Shown: positions 30,816 through 38,547, numbered from the stretch's first letter. The stretch: DNA of 48,912 bases from Salinivirgaceae bacterium (GCA_016284875.1 JAEEPS010000017.1:1-48912); one strand, 5' to 3'. Notes: generated by a model not told the origin, from the letters alone. Translations and numbers: made by a program.

Positions 30816-30883
30816 AGTTCAGGACTTTTATAAAGTTCCTTATTGTGAAAATGCGTCTATATGGTGTCAATCTGTTTGAACTG

Positions 30884-31711
30884 TTATTCAGTTACTGTAA
30901 CAGTAAAACTCTTGCTGAATTTGCCGTCGCCTTCCGATTTAACGGTGATTATGGCGGTGCCAGCGGCAACACCCGTAACTACACCATTGGCAACTGTTGC
31001 TACTGATGCGTCACTCGTGGTCCAAGTAATATTTTTATTTGTGGCATTGGATGGAACTACATCAACCTCAACAGTGTAACTTTCACCTTTTTTGACAGAT
31101 ATTCCTTTTTCAGCCGATATTTTCAGATTGATGTTGGTAACCTTGATAGGTTTTACTTCCACATTGCAAACCGCTTTTACTCCATCCGGGCTTGCTACTT
31201 CTATTTGACATTCGCCAACACTAATGGCTTGTACTTCACCATCTTCTCCGACTTTTGCCACAGTTGCATCTGTGGACTTGTACACCAATGCATTTTTGTA
31301 GCTCGCATCATTTGGTGAAACGGTTATTTTTAATTTTCCACTTTTCCCCACTTCGATTTCAAGTGGTGATACCTCTATTTTTTCTGTGCCAATTGCAGTC
31401 ACAACAACAAGTATGCTCGGAGCGAAATCTTTATTGGTAGTAGTAGCCGTAATTGTAGCTTCTCCTACCTTAAGTGCAGTTATTGTACCAACTGGGTCTA
31501 CAGAAACAATGTCAGCAGCAGAAGACCTCCATTCTACCAAACTCTCCACATATTTGGGATAAAGATTTAAATCTAATTGCTGGCTTTCTCCATAAAGCAT
31601 ATGGATTGTCTCGCCATCATTAATCATAGCATCTGAGATTGTTTCATCTTTTTCTTTGCAACTCGCAAAAATTGTCAATCCTACGATTGAAAATAATAAT
31701 AATCTTTTCAT
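30884..31711 (-). CDS. Lipoprotein with three Ig-like (BIG2) domains
   Basis: 275 residues from ATG 31711. MKRLLLFSIVGLTIFASC carries a lipobox (FASC, Cys18), then an acidic linker KEKDET typical of surface-exported Bacteroidota lipoproteins. Three BIG2-type modules follow: about 30-105, 110-185 and 190-275. Each contains a VEWRSS-, VYKSTD- or ITWTTSDAS-like strand and a G-x-ITALKVGEATI-type turn. BIG2 domains are structural or adhesive; no enzyme domain is present. The frame is open upstream for 23 codons, but that part is not signal-like. It is the last gene before the divergent SGNH promoter region. Confidence 0.85.
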   Translation of the reverse strand: MKRLLLFSIVGLTIFASCKEKDETISDAMINDGETIHMLYGESQQLDLNLYPKYVESLVEWRSSAADIVSVDPVGTITALKVGEATITATTTNKDFAPSILVVVTAIGTEKIEVSPLEIEVGKSGKLKITVSPNDASYKNALVYKSTDATVAKVGEDGEVQAISVGECQIEVASPDGVKAVCNVEVKPIKVTNINLKISAEKGISVKKGESYTVEVDVVPSNATNKNITWTTSDASVATVANGVVTGVAAGTAIITVKSEGDGKFSKSFTVTVTE

Positions 31712-31893
31712 ACAATAAAGTTTAAAGTTGTTATTAAAAACGTGTATGCAATAATACCCTAAACGCTTATATCTTAACACCTTACAATATCCACTTTTGG
31801 TTGGCGGTTTTGTAATAATTTAGTTGACACTTTTGTTTCAAACGCATTGCTGACTAAGGAATGTAGGAAATCGCAAGGCAATAACTTCCTGAT

Positions 31894-32103
31894 TTACATT
31901 TCAATAGACTCCTTAAGCATTGAAATGTAATCTACTCCCAATGTTTTCTGTGCCGCATACAATGTTGCAATGTGTGGAATTGGCGTATTGAAAATCTTGT
32001 AGCAGTTTTGGCGGCTGCAACACAGTTGACGACTGAACCACGTAACACTGCGGCCTTGCGCCTTCAAGTCGGCTTGAATCTGGTGTCCTATGTGTATATC
32101 CAT
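31894..32103 (-). CDS. Small helix-turn-helix DNA-binding protein
   Basis: 69 residues. The order HIGHQIQADLKAQGRSVTWF, then LCCSRQNCYKIF, then a third helix (LYAAQKTLGVDYI) resembles a family of short Cro/Xre-like proteins common in Bacteroidales. In relatives I recall this region as RxVTWxAxKLxCxRTNVYKIF. The residues at CSRQNCYKIF would form the recognition helix. The codon after ATG 32103 begins the conserved part, so the start is firm. An inverted repeat just upstream (32113-32137) could be its own operator. The target genes are unknown. Its role is inferred from fold only. Confidence 0.7.
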   Translation of the reverse strand: MDIHIGHQIQADLKAQGRSVTWFSRQLCCSRQNCYKIFNTPIPHIATLYAAQKTLGVDYISMLKESIEM

Positions 32104-32112
32104 AAAAAAGGC

Positions 32113-32137
32113 GTAAACTATCCGTTAAAAAGTTTAC
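32113..32137. promoter_or_regulatory. Inverted repeat upstream of the HTH gene, possible operator
   Basis: GTAAACT and AGTTTAC, exact 7-bp arms separated by 11 bases, ending ten bases before the HTH start codon. The position suits autoregulation by the HTH protein, or a small hairpin in its leader. The arms could also place the promoter under its control; no good -7 box is visible. Confidence 0.4.
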
Positions 32138-32180
32138 CCTATCCACAGGCACCGCCAAGTAACCCAATCAGCAGATAAAC

Positions 32181-32287
32181 GCGAATAGCCCACGCCCTAA
32201 AGCGTAGACGTTCGCCATTTAATTCTCGCTGATTATCGAAATTGGCGGTTTCGTGGGTAGAGAATTAATGGAAACTGTCCATTAATT
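32181..32287. other. Structured intergenic region with alternative pairings
   Basis: The segment GAGAATTAATGG (32260-32271) can pair with CCATTTAATTCTC (32215-32227, one bulge), or its AATTAATGG part can pair with CCATTAATT (32279-32287, 9 bp, 7-base loop). Nested hairpins include CGAAA/TTTCG (32237-32253) and ACGC/GCGT (about 32192-32204). CCCACG (32189-32194) can also pair with CGTGGG (32252-32257). No open frame of note. It lies between argF' and the HTH gene, upstream of the latter. The transcribed strand is unknown. Confidence 0.45.
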
Positions 32288-32359
32288 ATATGTATTCAAA
32301 TCTTTCTTTTTCTCTATAACAACTAATTAATTGATAAATATTTACTAATCAAAATAATA

Positions 32360-32380
32360 ATTCCTAAATCCTAACTCCTA
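32360..32380 (-). repeat. Three 7-bp tandem units at the argF' stop codon
   Basis: On the minus strand the units read TAGGAGT, TAGGATT and TAGGAAT; the first TAG is the argF' stop itself. With a 7-base period the TAG triplets occupy three different frames. Part of the 3'-flanking repeat set described in the findings. Confidence 0.6.
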
Positions 32381-33340
32381 CATAGATTCCAGCATCATCT
32401 TCAGCACAGTTTGTGCCGAAACCACGCGGTTGGCGGCCTCAGGAATCACAATTGAGTCGGGGCTTTCAATCACATCGTCGGTGACAATCATATTGCGGCG
32501 AACTGGCAGGCAGTGCATGAATTTAGCCTGATTAGTCCAACTCATGTGCTCAGTGTCAACGGTCCAACTCATATCCTTGCTCAGAATCTGGCCGTACTTG
32601 TCGGGGCAAGTAACGCCAGGGCACGACCAGTTTTTTGCGTAGATGAAATCGGCGCCTTCAAAGGCCTTCTTTTGGTCGTACTCAACACGTGCACCACGCA
32701 CAAATTTTGGGTCCAACTCATAGCCTTTGGGGTGCGTGATGACGAAATCGACATCGGCCTCGTTCATGAAATCGGCAAACGAGTTTGGCACGGCCTGCGG
32801 CAGCGAGCGCGGATGCGGCGCCCAAGTCAGCACAACTTTCGGGCGTTTCACCTTCTTGTACTCCTCAATGGTGATAAGGTCGGCAAAAGCCTGAAGCGGA
32901 TGGCAGGTTGCGGCCTCCATCGAGAATACCGGCTTGCCGGAATATTTAATAAACTGATTCAGAATCTTTTCAGTGTAGTCATCCTCGCGGTTCTCGAAGC
33001 GGGCAAACGAGCGCACACCCAGAATGTCGCAATACTGCGCCATCACTGGAATGGCCTCGAGCAAGTGCTCGCTCTTGTCGCCGTCCATCACCACGCCGCG
33101 CTCCGTCTCAAGTTTCCATGCGCCCTGGTTCACATCGAGCACAATCACGTCCATGCCCAGGTTGCGGGCGGCTTTCTGCGTGCTCAAACGCGTGCGCAGA
33201 CTGTTGTTGAAGAAGATGAGCAGGCAGGTTTTGTGCTTGCCCAGATGCTCCCAACCGAAAGGATTCTTTTTCACTTCAGCGGCCATTTTCAAGGCCTCGT
33301 CAAGTTTTGGTAAATCAAATACCGATGTATATGTTCTCAT
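32378..33340 (-). CDS. argF': N-succinylornithine carbamoyltransferase (ArgF' type)
   Basis: 320 residues from ATG 33340. Transfers a carbamoyl group from carbamoyl phosphate to N-acylated ornithine in the Bacteroidota form of arginine synthesis. Visible motifs: carbamoyl-phosphate loop SLRTRLSTQKAA (47-58), the family-specific NQGAWKLETERGVVMDGD, EAATCHPLQAFADL and HCLPVRRNMIVTDDV. These match the Bacteroides fragilis succinylornithine enzyme rather than ordinary OTC, which lacks the long WKLETERG loop. Residue 90, the site that distinguishes succinyl- from acetyl-ornithine enzymes, is Ser here rather than Pro. In-frame codons upstream of ATG 33340 are repeat-derived and are rejected. No other arg genes are near. 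Confidence 0.92.
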   Translation of the reverse strand: MRTYTSVFDLPKLDEALKMAAEVKKNPFGWEHLGKHKTCLLIFFNNSLRTRLSTQKAARNLGMDVIVLDVNQGAWKLETERGVVMDGDKSEHLLEAIPVMAQYCDILGVRSFARFENREDDYTEKILNQFIKYSGKPVFSMEAATCHPLQAFADLITIEEYKKVKRPKVVLTWAPHPRSLPQAVPNSFADFMNEADVDFVITHPKGYELDPKFVRGARVEYDQKKAFEGADFIYAKNWSCPGVTCPDKYGQILSKDMSWTVDTEHMSWTNQAKFMHCLPVRRNMIVTDDVIESPDSIVIPEAANRVVSAQTVLKMMLESM

Positions 33341-33368
33341 TATTTTTGATTTTTGAATTTCGATTTTA

Positions 33369-33448
33369 TGATTGGTGAATCGGTCAATTGGACAATCGGT
33401 GAACCGTATGACCACAACTCGATTATACGATTATACAGTTATCCGATT
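33369..33448 (-). repeat. Ten degenerate 8-bp tandem units 3' of the four-helix membrane protein gene
   Basis: Plus-strand units in register include TGATTGGT, GAATCGGT, CAATTGGA, CAATCGGT, then ATACGATT, ATACAGTT and ATCCGATT. The array drifts from one half-consensus to another but keeps the period. It begins 16 bases after the stop of the minus-strand gene at 33465 and runs into the upstream region of argF'. Confidence 0.6.
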
Positions 33449-33464
33449 CAACATTTTCTTATTC

Positions 33465-33935
33465 TCACTCCTTCCCCTTATCGTTCCGTTTCAGCAGATT
33501 CCGCACGGCCATGCCCGAAATCACGGTGATTATTATCGCGCCAGCGACAAAGAAAATGCCGATGAAAAACATCAACCAGTAAGAACCTGACAGCGTTGGA
33601 TTACCATCGCCGATGCTGTAGAATGAACCACTGAGCGCGACGTAACAGAAAAGCGTGAAAACCGTGAAAATGGCAACTGGCAAGTAGGTTATCGCCTTTT
33701 TGCCGCTCTGCCAGTACATCCAAAGCGAAACGCCCAAAAGCAACACAAAAAATACAATATTGGTGGTGGCGATTGGTTTTTGAATGGCGCTCAGCACATT
33801 GAACGCGGGCTCACCCGACAGGCTGCCCACTGTTGCGTTGGCCTGTGAGCACATTATCAGCATGACTGCCACATAAACAGCCGAAAGGCCGACAAACGTC
33901 CAGCCCACTATCTTTTTGATTTTCTTTGCTTCCAT
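33465..33935 (-). CDS. Four-helix inner-membrane protein of unknown function
   Basis: 156 residues. Hydrophobic segments at about 9-28, 59-74, 83-105 and 119-144, with a basic tail RNLLKRNDKGKE. No family recognised. It starts two bases after the stop of the HD phosphohydrolase gene, so the two are very likely co-expressed. Lys/Arg-rich ends with a basic N-terminus (MEAKKIKKIVG) suggest both ends are cytoplasmic. Function cannot be inferred beyond a link to the HD enzyme and PP2C phosphatase of the same operon. Frame and length look intact. Confidence 0.75.
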   Translation of the reverse strand: MEAKKIKKIVGWTFVGLSAVYVAVMLIMCSQANATVGSLSGEPAFNVLSAIQKPIATTNIVFFVLLLGVSLWMYWQSGKKAITYLPVAIFTVFTLFCYVALSGSFYSIGDGNPTLSGSYWLMFFIGIFFVAGAIIITVISGMAVRNLLKRNDKGKE

Positions 33936-33937
33936 AA

Positions 33938-35194
33938 TCAGTCAGTAATTTCTTTTGGCCAAGATATGTAGTATTTGCTTACGGTTGTCGACAGGGCACG
34001 AATATTGAGCATATCGGCCACGTTGACAATCTCCGTAACGCTACCATCTTTCTCTTTTACAAATATTTGGTCGTGGCGCTGGCTATATGCTTTGTTGGCG
34101 ATGACACCCGAACTGACAAAATAGCCCGCTTCATCTTCCGAAAAGTTGTATTTCTTCATCACGCCTTGCGTCAGCAGGTTAACCATGCCGTTGTCGGCGG
34201 GCTGGTCCTGCACAATGGTTTTAGGCAGACGGCGGTTCATCAGGTTCTGGCACAGGCGGCTCAGCACGCGGTCAGGGTGGGTTGTCCATGCCTTCACGGC
34301 CACCATCAGGTCGGTGTCGTCGAGCATGGCGAAGTTCTCGAGCGTTGTGAGCCCGTTGTCGCGTTTGGCGTCTGATTTAAAGTCGTCTAAAACGACATGG
34401 TTGGTCAGGAAATATTTCAGTGGTGCCGATGCTTCAACCTTTTCGCCCTGCGCTACAAGCCATTTGGCACGGCGCAGAATGTTAATCAGCAGTTGCTCAG
34501 CCGAATGCACGGTTTTGTGCAGATAAACCTGCCAGTACATCAGGCGGCGGGCAACAAGAAATTTCTCAATCGAATAGATGCCTTTTTTCTCCACAACAAG
34601 TTGGTCGTCAACCACATCGAGCATTTTAATAATGCGGTCGGTGCTGACAATGCCTTCGCTCACGCCCGTGAAGAAACTATCGCGGCGCAGATAGTCGAGT
34701 CGGTCAACATCGAGTTGGCCCGACACCAGTTTTGTCAGATACTGCTTCGGATACTGATGGGTGAAAATCTCGATTGCCGTGCTAAGCGCGCCATCGAACT
34801 GGCGGTTGAGTTTGTCCATGAAAACCAGCGAGATATCCTCGTGAGTGGTGTCGGCAATATGATGCTCGAGCGCATGCGAAAACGGGCAGTGGCCGATGTC
34901 GTGCAGCAATATGGCAATCATTGCGCTCTCGCGCTCGTGGTCGGTGATTTCAGCACCTTTGAGCCGCAGAGTGTCCAAAGCAAGTTGCATGAGCGATGTG
35001 GCGCCAATGGTGTGCAGAAAGCGTGTGTGCTGCGCTCCAGGATAAACCATGTCGCTCATTCCCAACTGTTTGATGCGGCGCAACCGCTGAATCCACGGAT
35101 GCTCAATAAGTTGCAGAATCAGTGGCGACGAAAAATCAATCAGTCCCAACACGGGGTCGTTGACGATTTTGGTCTTTGTGTTTTTATTGTCCAT
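33938..35194 (-). CDS. HD-domain phosphohydrolase (dNTPase-like)
   Basis: 418 residues. The N-terminal QRLRRIKQLGMSDMVYPGAQHTRFLHTIG places His61 of the HD metal site. ILLHDIGHCPFSHALEH gives His98-Asp99, and QLDVDRLDYLRRDSFFTGV supplies the later Asp and the substrate-loop residues. This pattern matches the SAMHD1/dGTPase-like branch of HD hydrolases rather than cyclic-di-GMP phosphodiesterases. The C-terminal 170 residues hold no named domain that I recognise. It lies between a PP2C-type phosphatase (31 bases upstream) and a membrane protein (2 bases downstream). Nucleotide hydrolysis is inferred from the fold; the substrate is not established. Confidence 0.87.
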   Translation of the reverse strand: MDNKNTKTKIVNDPVLGLIDFSSPLILQLIEHPWIQRLRRIKQLGMSDMVYPGAQHTRFLHTIGATSLMQLALDTLRLKGAEITDHERESAMIAILLHDIGHCPFSHALEHHIADTTHEDISLVFMDKLNRQFDGALSTAIEIFTHQYPKQYLTKLVSGQLDVDRLDYLRRDSFFTGVSEGIVSTDRIIKMLDVVDDQLVVEKKGIYSIEKFLVARRLMYWQVYLHKTVHSAEQLLINILRRAKWLVAQGEKVEASAPLKYFLTNHVVLDDFKSDAKRDNGLTTLENFAMLDDTDLMVAVKAWTTHPDRVLSRLCQNLMNRRLPKTIVQDQPADNGMVNLLTQGVMKKYNFSEDEAGYFVSSGVIANKAYSQRHDQIFVKEKDGSVTEIVNVADMLNIRALSTTVSKYYISWPKEITD

Positions 35195-35224
35195 CAGCCT
35201 AAGGCTTACATTATTATCAATCAG

Positions 35225-36457
35225 TTATTTAAACTCGATACCCAACATCGTGATGTCGTCGAAGAAGTCGTTTTCGGCCCCCTTGTGCTCGTAGAGCGAC
35301 TCAATGATGCCATCGATGTCGTCGGCAATGGATTTGCCTTGCTGCATGGCGTACTCAATTGGCTCAGTACCAAAGGCTTGATGCGAAACATTTTCAAGTT
35401 CGACAATGCCGTCGGTGAAGCAGATGAGTTTGCTGCCGTTCGGTAAAACTTCTTCGCCGATGTTGATTTTCGGTATCGAATCGAGCATGCCGACGCCCAT
35501 GCAGCCTTGCGTGAGTTGCGTCACCACACCACTCTTTGCGTTGAACAGCAGCGGTGGGTTGTGGCCAGCGTTCACGTAGGTGAGTTTGCGAGTTTCAGTA
35601 TTGTAGAAAGCGATGAAGAGAGTGATGAATTTCTCACCGTTCACATTTTCTATCACTTTGGTGTTCAGTTTGTTGACAATGTCGGTGAGCGATACGCCCG
35701 TGCCCGCCAGCGCCCGCAAATTTGCCTGAAAGTTCGACATCAGCAGCGCGGCCGAAAAACCCTTTCCCGACACATCGGCAATGCAGAAACAGAACTCATC
35801 GTTACTCAGGCGAATCCAATCGTAATAATCGCCACCCACATCAAAGTGCGGCAAGTAGTAGGCCGACACGTGCAACTTGTTGTCGTTGGGCAGCATTGTC
35901 GGGTTGGGAATCAGCATTGTCTGCATGCGCGATGCCAGTTCCAACTCCTTCTTCATGGCCTCCTGCCGCACGTTCTCATTGAAAAGGTTTCGGTTTTCGA
36001 TGGCCACAACAATAATATTGGCCAGTGTTTGGATAAAATCAAGGTGCTTGATGGTCGGGCTCATGCCAGCGCGCTCCTCGTCGGTGTCGCCAATGATGAC
36101 GTAGGCGATGGGCTTATTGTGGTGATAGACAGGGATTATGGTGTCGAACAGCGCCAAGTTCTGATTGAGCGTGGCTGTGAGATTTGTAATCTGCTTGTAG
36201 TACTGCAAATCGTTCTCAACACGGATTCCATCGGCCACAGAGCGTTTCACACCTGCCATGAGAATGCGCTCCCACTTCTGATTGTAACTGAACATCAGCA
36301 CTTTACCAATATTCAAATCGTCACACAGAATGCTTTGGAATTTCTCGAGCAGTTTGTCGACTGGCATATTCTCGTTGATTGCCAGCGTGATACGCAAAAG
36401 CGCATCGAGTTTGAAGTTACTCAGTTGAAGCCTGTTGAGCGATGCTTTTTCTTGCAT
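35225..36457 (-). CDS. GAF-SpoIIE/PP2C family protein serine/threonine phosphatase
   Basis: 410 residues. A GAF-like sensor spans about 17-160, a short coiled coil 160-185 leads to RMQTMLIPNP, and the RsbU/SpoIIE-type PP2C domain covers about 195-410. Metal-binding aspartates are present in GGDYYD (210, 213), ADVSGKG (228) and CFTDG near the C-terminus, so it should be active. RsbU-like enzymes dephosphorylate anti-sigma-factor antagonists of the STAS type; no STAS protein or anti-sigma kinase is in the window, so its target is elsewhere. No membrane segment is seen, so it is probably cytoplasmic. It heads a three-gene minus-strand unit with the HD enzyme and the four-helix protein. Confidence 0.9.
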   Translation of the reverse strand: MQEKASLNRLQLSNFKLDALLRITLAINENMPVDKLLEKFQSILCDDLNIGKVLMFSYNQKWERILMAGVKRSVADGIRVENDLQYYKQITNLTATLNQNLALFDTIIPVYHHNKPIAYVIIGDTDEERAGMSPTIKHLDFIQTLANIIVVAIENRNLFNENVRQEAMKKELELASRMQTMLIPNPTMLPNDNKLHVSAYYLPHFDVGGDYYDWIRLSNDEFCFCIADVSGKGFSAALLMSNFQANLRALAGTGVSLTDIVNKLNTKVIENVNGEKFITLFIAFYNTETRKLTYVNAGHNPPLLFNAKSGVVTQLTQGCMGVGMLDSIPKINIGEEVLPNGSKLICFTDGIVELENVSHQAFGTEPIEYAMQQGKSIADDIDGIIESLYEHKGAENDFFDDITMLGIEFK

Positions 36458-36499
36458 AAACCGAATATGTTATGGATGAAACGTGCCGCTAAAGTAAAA

Positions 36500-36527
36500 A
36501 AAAACACCAGATTTCGCTGGTGTTTTT
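36500..36527 (-). terminator. Intrinsic terminator after efp
   Basis: AAAAACACCAG and CTGGTGTTTTT form an 11-bp stem around a six-base loop, flanked by A and T runs so it can work on both strands. It lies 21 bases after the efp stop and before the PP2C gene. Confidence 0.85.
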
Positions 36528-36547
36528 ATAGTTACTTGTAAACCACC

Positions 36548-37111
36548 TTATTTAATACGCTCGCCGTAACTGCGGTCGCGGGTATCAACTTTGATGCGCT
36601 CGCCAGCGTTGATGAAGAGCGGAACCATAACGGTTGCGCCAGTCTCAACGGTTGCAGGCTTCATTGCGTTGGTGGCGGTATCGCCCTTAACACCTGGTTC
36701 AGTGTAAGTTACCTCCAACTCAACGTATGGCGGCATTTCGGCTTGCAGCGGTTTCTCGGTTTCAGCGTGGAAGGTGATGTCAACCAACTGACCTTCCTTC
36801 ATCAGGTCGTTGTTCTCAATCAAATCGCCATCGATGTTAATCTGGTCGTAAGTCTCAGTGTTCATAAACACGAAACTGTCGCCCTCGCGGTAAAGGTACT
36901 GATACTGACGGCGCTCAATGCGGACTGTCTTAATCTTGACATCACCGTGGAAGATGTATTCGATAGTTTTACCGTTCTCAAGGTTCTTGAGTTTGGTGCG
37001 GACGAAAGCAGGGCCCTTGCCTGGTTTCACGTGAAGGAAATTCACAACTGTGTAGAGTTTGCCATCGAGTTCGATGCACAAGCCGTTCCTCAAATCTGAA
37101 GTATCTGCCAT
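36548..37111 (-). CDS. efp: Elongation factor P
   Basis: 187 residues, normal length. Binds ribosomes stalled on proline runs and promotes peptide-bond formation. The N-terminal KOW-like domain carries the loop HVKPGKGPAF with Lys32 at the site that is post-translationally modified in many bacteria. Two OB domains follow (about 65-127 and 129-187). The family signature KPATVETGATVMVPLFINAGE lies in the third domain. The C-terminus DTRDRSYGERIK is canonical. Transcribed alone from a good promoter 37-68 bases upstream and closed by its own hairpin terminator. Confidence 0.98.
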   Translation of the reverse strand: MADTSDLRNGLCIELDGKLYTVVNFLHVKPGKGPAFVRTKLKNLENGKTIEYIFHGDVKIKTVRIERRQYQYLYREGDSFVFMNTETYDQINIDGDLIENNDLMKEGQLVDITFHAETEKPLQAEMPPYVELEVTYTEPGVKGDTATNAMKPATVETGATVMVPLFINAGERIKVDTRDRSYGERIK

Positions 37112-37147
37112 AAAATTAATGTATTGTTTATCTTAAAAATTAGGGTG

Positions 37148-37179
37148 CAAAAATAATCGAATTGCTAAAAAACGCAAAA
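37148..37179 (-). promoter_or_regulatory. Promoter for efp
   Basis: Minus strand: TTTTG (37179-37175), exactly 19 bases, TATTTTTG (37155-37148). One of the best matches in the window to the Bacteroidota consensus. Confidence 0.8.
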
Positions 37180-37295
37180 ACAACCACATGATGGTGAGTA
37201 AAAAAAGTGAATTAGTTGTAAAACATCGGATTATACATATATATAATGTCAAAATCCGTTTCAGACATGATAGGGGAAGTGTTCGAAAACTTTTG

Positions 37296-37328
37296 TTTGC
37301 TTTTTCTGCGGGCGTTTGATTTACTTTG
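37296..37328 (+). promoter_or_regulatory. Promoter for the DUF4421-like gene
   Basis: TTTG (37296-37299), 21 bases, TTACTTTG (37321-37328; one mismatch). The start codon at 37345 leaves a leader of roughly ten bases. Confidence 0.65.
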
Positions 37329-37344
37329 CATCCGATTTTGAGGT

Positions 37345-38445
37345 ATGAAAAAATATCTGACAATAATAGTTATGTTATTGACCTTTGGCCAAGTTGAGGC
37401 ACAATGGGTGAAAGAGGCGTACATCAGCGTCTTTGCCGCAGAGCGCGATACGGCCTACATTCAGGATATGAGCAACTATTTCAGTGTCAACGCATCGATC
37501 TTTCAGAAAAACTCGGCCTTCAGCATCGATGATTTGAAAAACCTCTCGTCGCTGCAATACAATTGCTCCGACTCGTCGGCTTCGATAAGTGCAGGATTTG
37601 CCTACAAATGGCTTTCGCTGAACCTCGGTGTCAGCACAGGCCTGTTCGACCGTCACCGTACGGGGCATAAAACCAATCTGTCAACCCAACTGCTCTTGCC
37701 TGCCGTGACGCTGAAATTTGGCGCCAGCATTTACGAGGGCTACTATTTGTCGAACGCCGAAAGCATTCTGCAGAACTGGCCAGCAGGCACCCGCCACGAC
37801 CGCAACGACATCACCACAGGCTCTTTCCGCGTTTCGGCCGACTACTATTTCAATTACACGCAATATTCGCGCAAGGCGCTCACATCGCACGGCGAACTGC
37901 AGCGGCGTACGGCGGGTTCGGCCATTGCTGGAATTTTGTTTAACTACAACATCGCAAGCGGCGACTCATCGCTTATTCCGCGGATTGTCAACGACTCGCT
38001 GTTCAGTTATCATGAGCAAATCAGACTTGTGAGCAACGCTCTCATTGGTGCGGGCGGTGGCTATGCGCGCACGTTTGTGACTCCATCGAAAATCTATATC
38101 AACCTTGATATGCAGATGGGCCTGGCCTACAACAAATGCCTACTGGAACTCGACGATGCGCCCGACCGTCATCACAAGGCGCTAAACTTCTATTTTCAAG
38201 GCGATTTGAGTTTCGGCTACAACAGCAAACACTGGTTTTTCAATGTCGGCGGAAACGTTTTTGCCATCGAGTCGCCAATGGGCAACGACGGCGTGAACAT
38301 CAACAACATGAACGCCATGATGCGAGCCACTCTGGCCTACCGTTTCGAGGTTGAGAAAAACTACAGCGTGACCGAACTTTTCACCACCAAATGGCAGCAA
38401 TGGCGCGACCATCGTGCCAAGAAGAAGGCGGGAAGCGCGAATTAG
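37345..38445 (+). CDS. DUF4421-like outer-membrane protein
   Basis: 366 residues. Signal peptide MKKYLTIIVMLLTFGQVEA. The rest is rich in alternating aromatic and hydrophobic strands (SISAGFAYKWLSLNLG, LSFGYNSKHWFFNVGGNVFA, ATLAYRFEVEKNYS), typical of an outer-membrane beta-barrel. Size, the N-terminal YIQDMSNYFSVNAS region and the order of strands fit the DUF4421 family of Bacteroidota, which has no known function. A basic tail (WRDHRAKKKAGSAN) follows the last strand. No T9SS tail. It stands alone: its own promoter upstream and a 7-bp repeat array beginning 47 bases after the stop. Confidence 0.72.
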   Translation: MKKYLTIIVMLLTFGQVEAQWVKEAYISVFAAERDTAYIQDMSNYFSVNASIFQKNSAFSIDDLKNLSSLQYNCSDSSASISAGFAYKWLSLNLGVSTGLFDRHRTGHKTNLSTQLLLPAVTLKFGASIYEGYYLSNAESILQNWPAGTRHDRNDITTGSFRVSADYYFNYTQYSRKALTSHGELQRRTAGSAIAGILFNYNIASGDSSLIPRIVNDSLFSYHEQIRLVSNALIGAGGGYARTFVTPSKIYINLDMQMGLAYNKCLLELDDAPDRHHKALNFYFQGDLSFGYNSKHWFFNVGGNVFAIESPMGNDGVNINNMNAMMRATLAYRFEVEKNYSVTELFTTKWQQWRDHRAKKKAGSAN

Positions 38446-38491
38446 GATTTATCTGAACCCGTTGAAAATTCCTCCTTTAAATTCAACGTCA

Positions 38492-38547
38492 TTACACTTA
38501 ACTCTTTACACATTACTCTCTACTCTTTAAACAATACACTTTACTCT
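38492..38547 (+). repeat. Eight degenerate 7-bp tandem units between the DUF4421-like gene and lysE
   Basis: Contiguous heptamers in register, for example TTACACT, TAACTCT, TTACACA, TTACTCT, CTACTCT, TTAAACA and ATACACT (consensus TTACTCT). They end about 14 bases before the -7 box of the lysE-like gene. No hairpin terminator with a T run separates the two genes. Confidence 0.65.

Noticed and set aside
34397..35446. Plus-strand frame of 349 codons opposite the HD gene, with 35507-36541 opposite the PP2C gene and 32513-33313 opposite argF'
   Set aside because: Antisense shadows: the minus-strand proteins carry complete catalytic motifs and these do not resemble any family.
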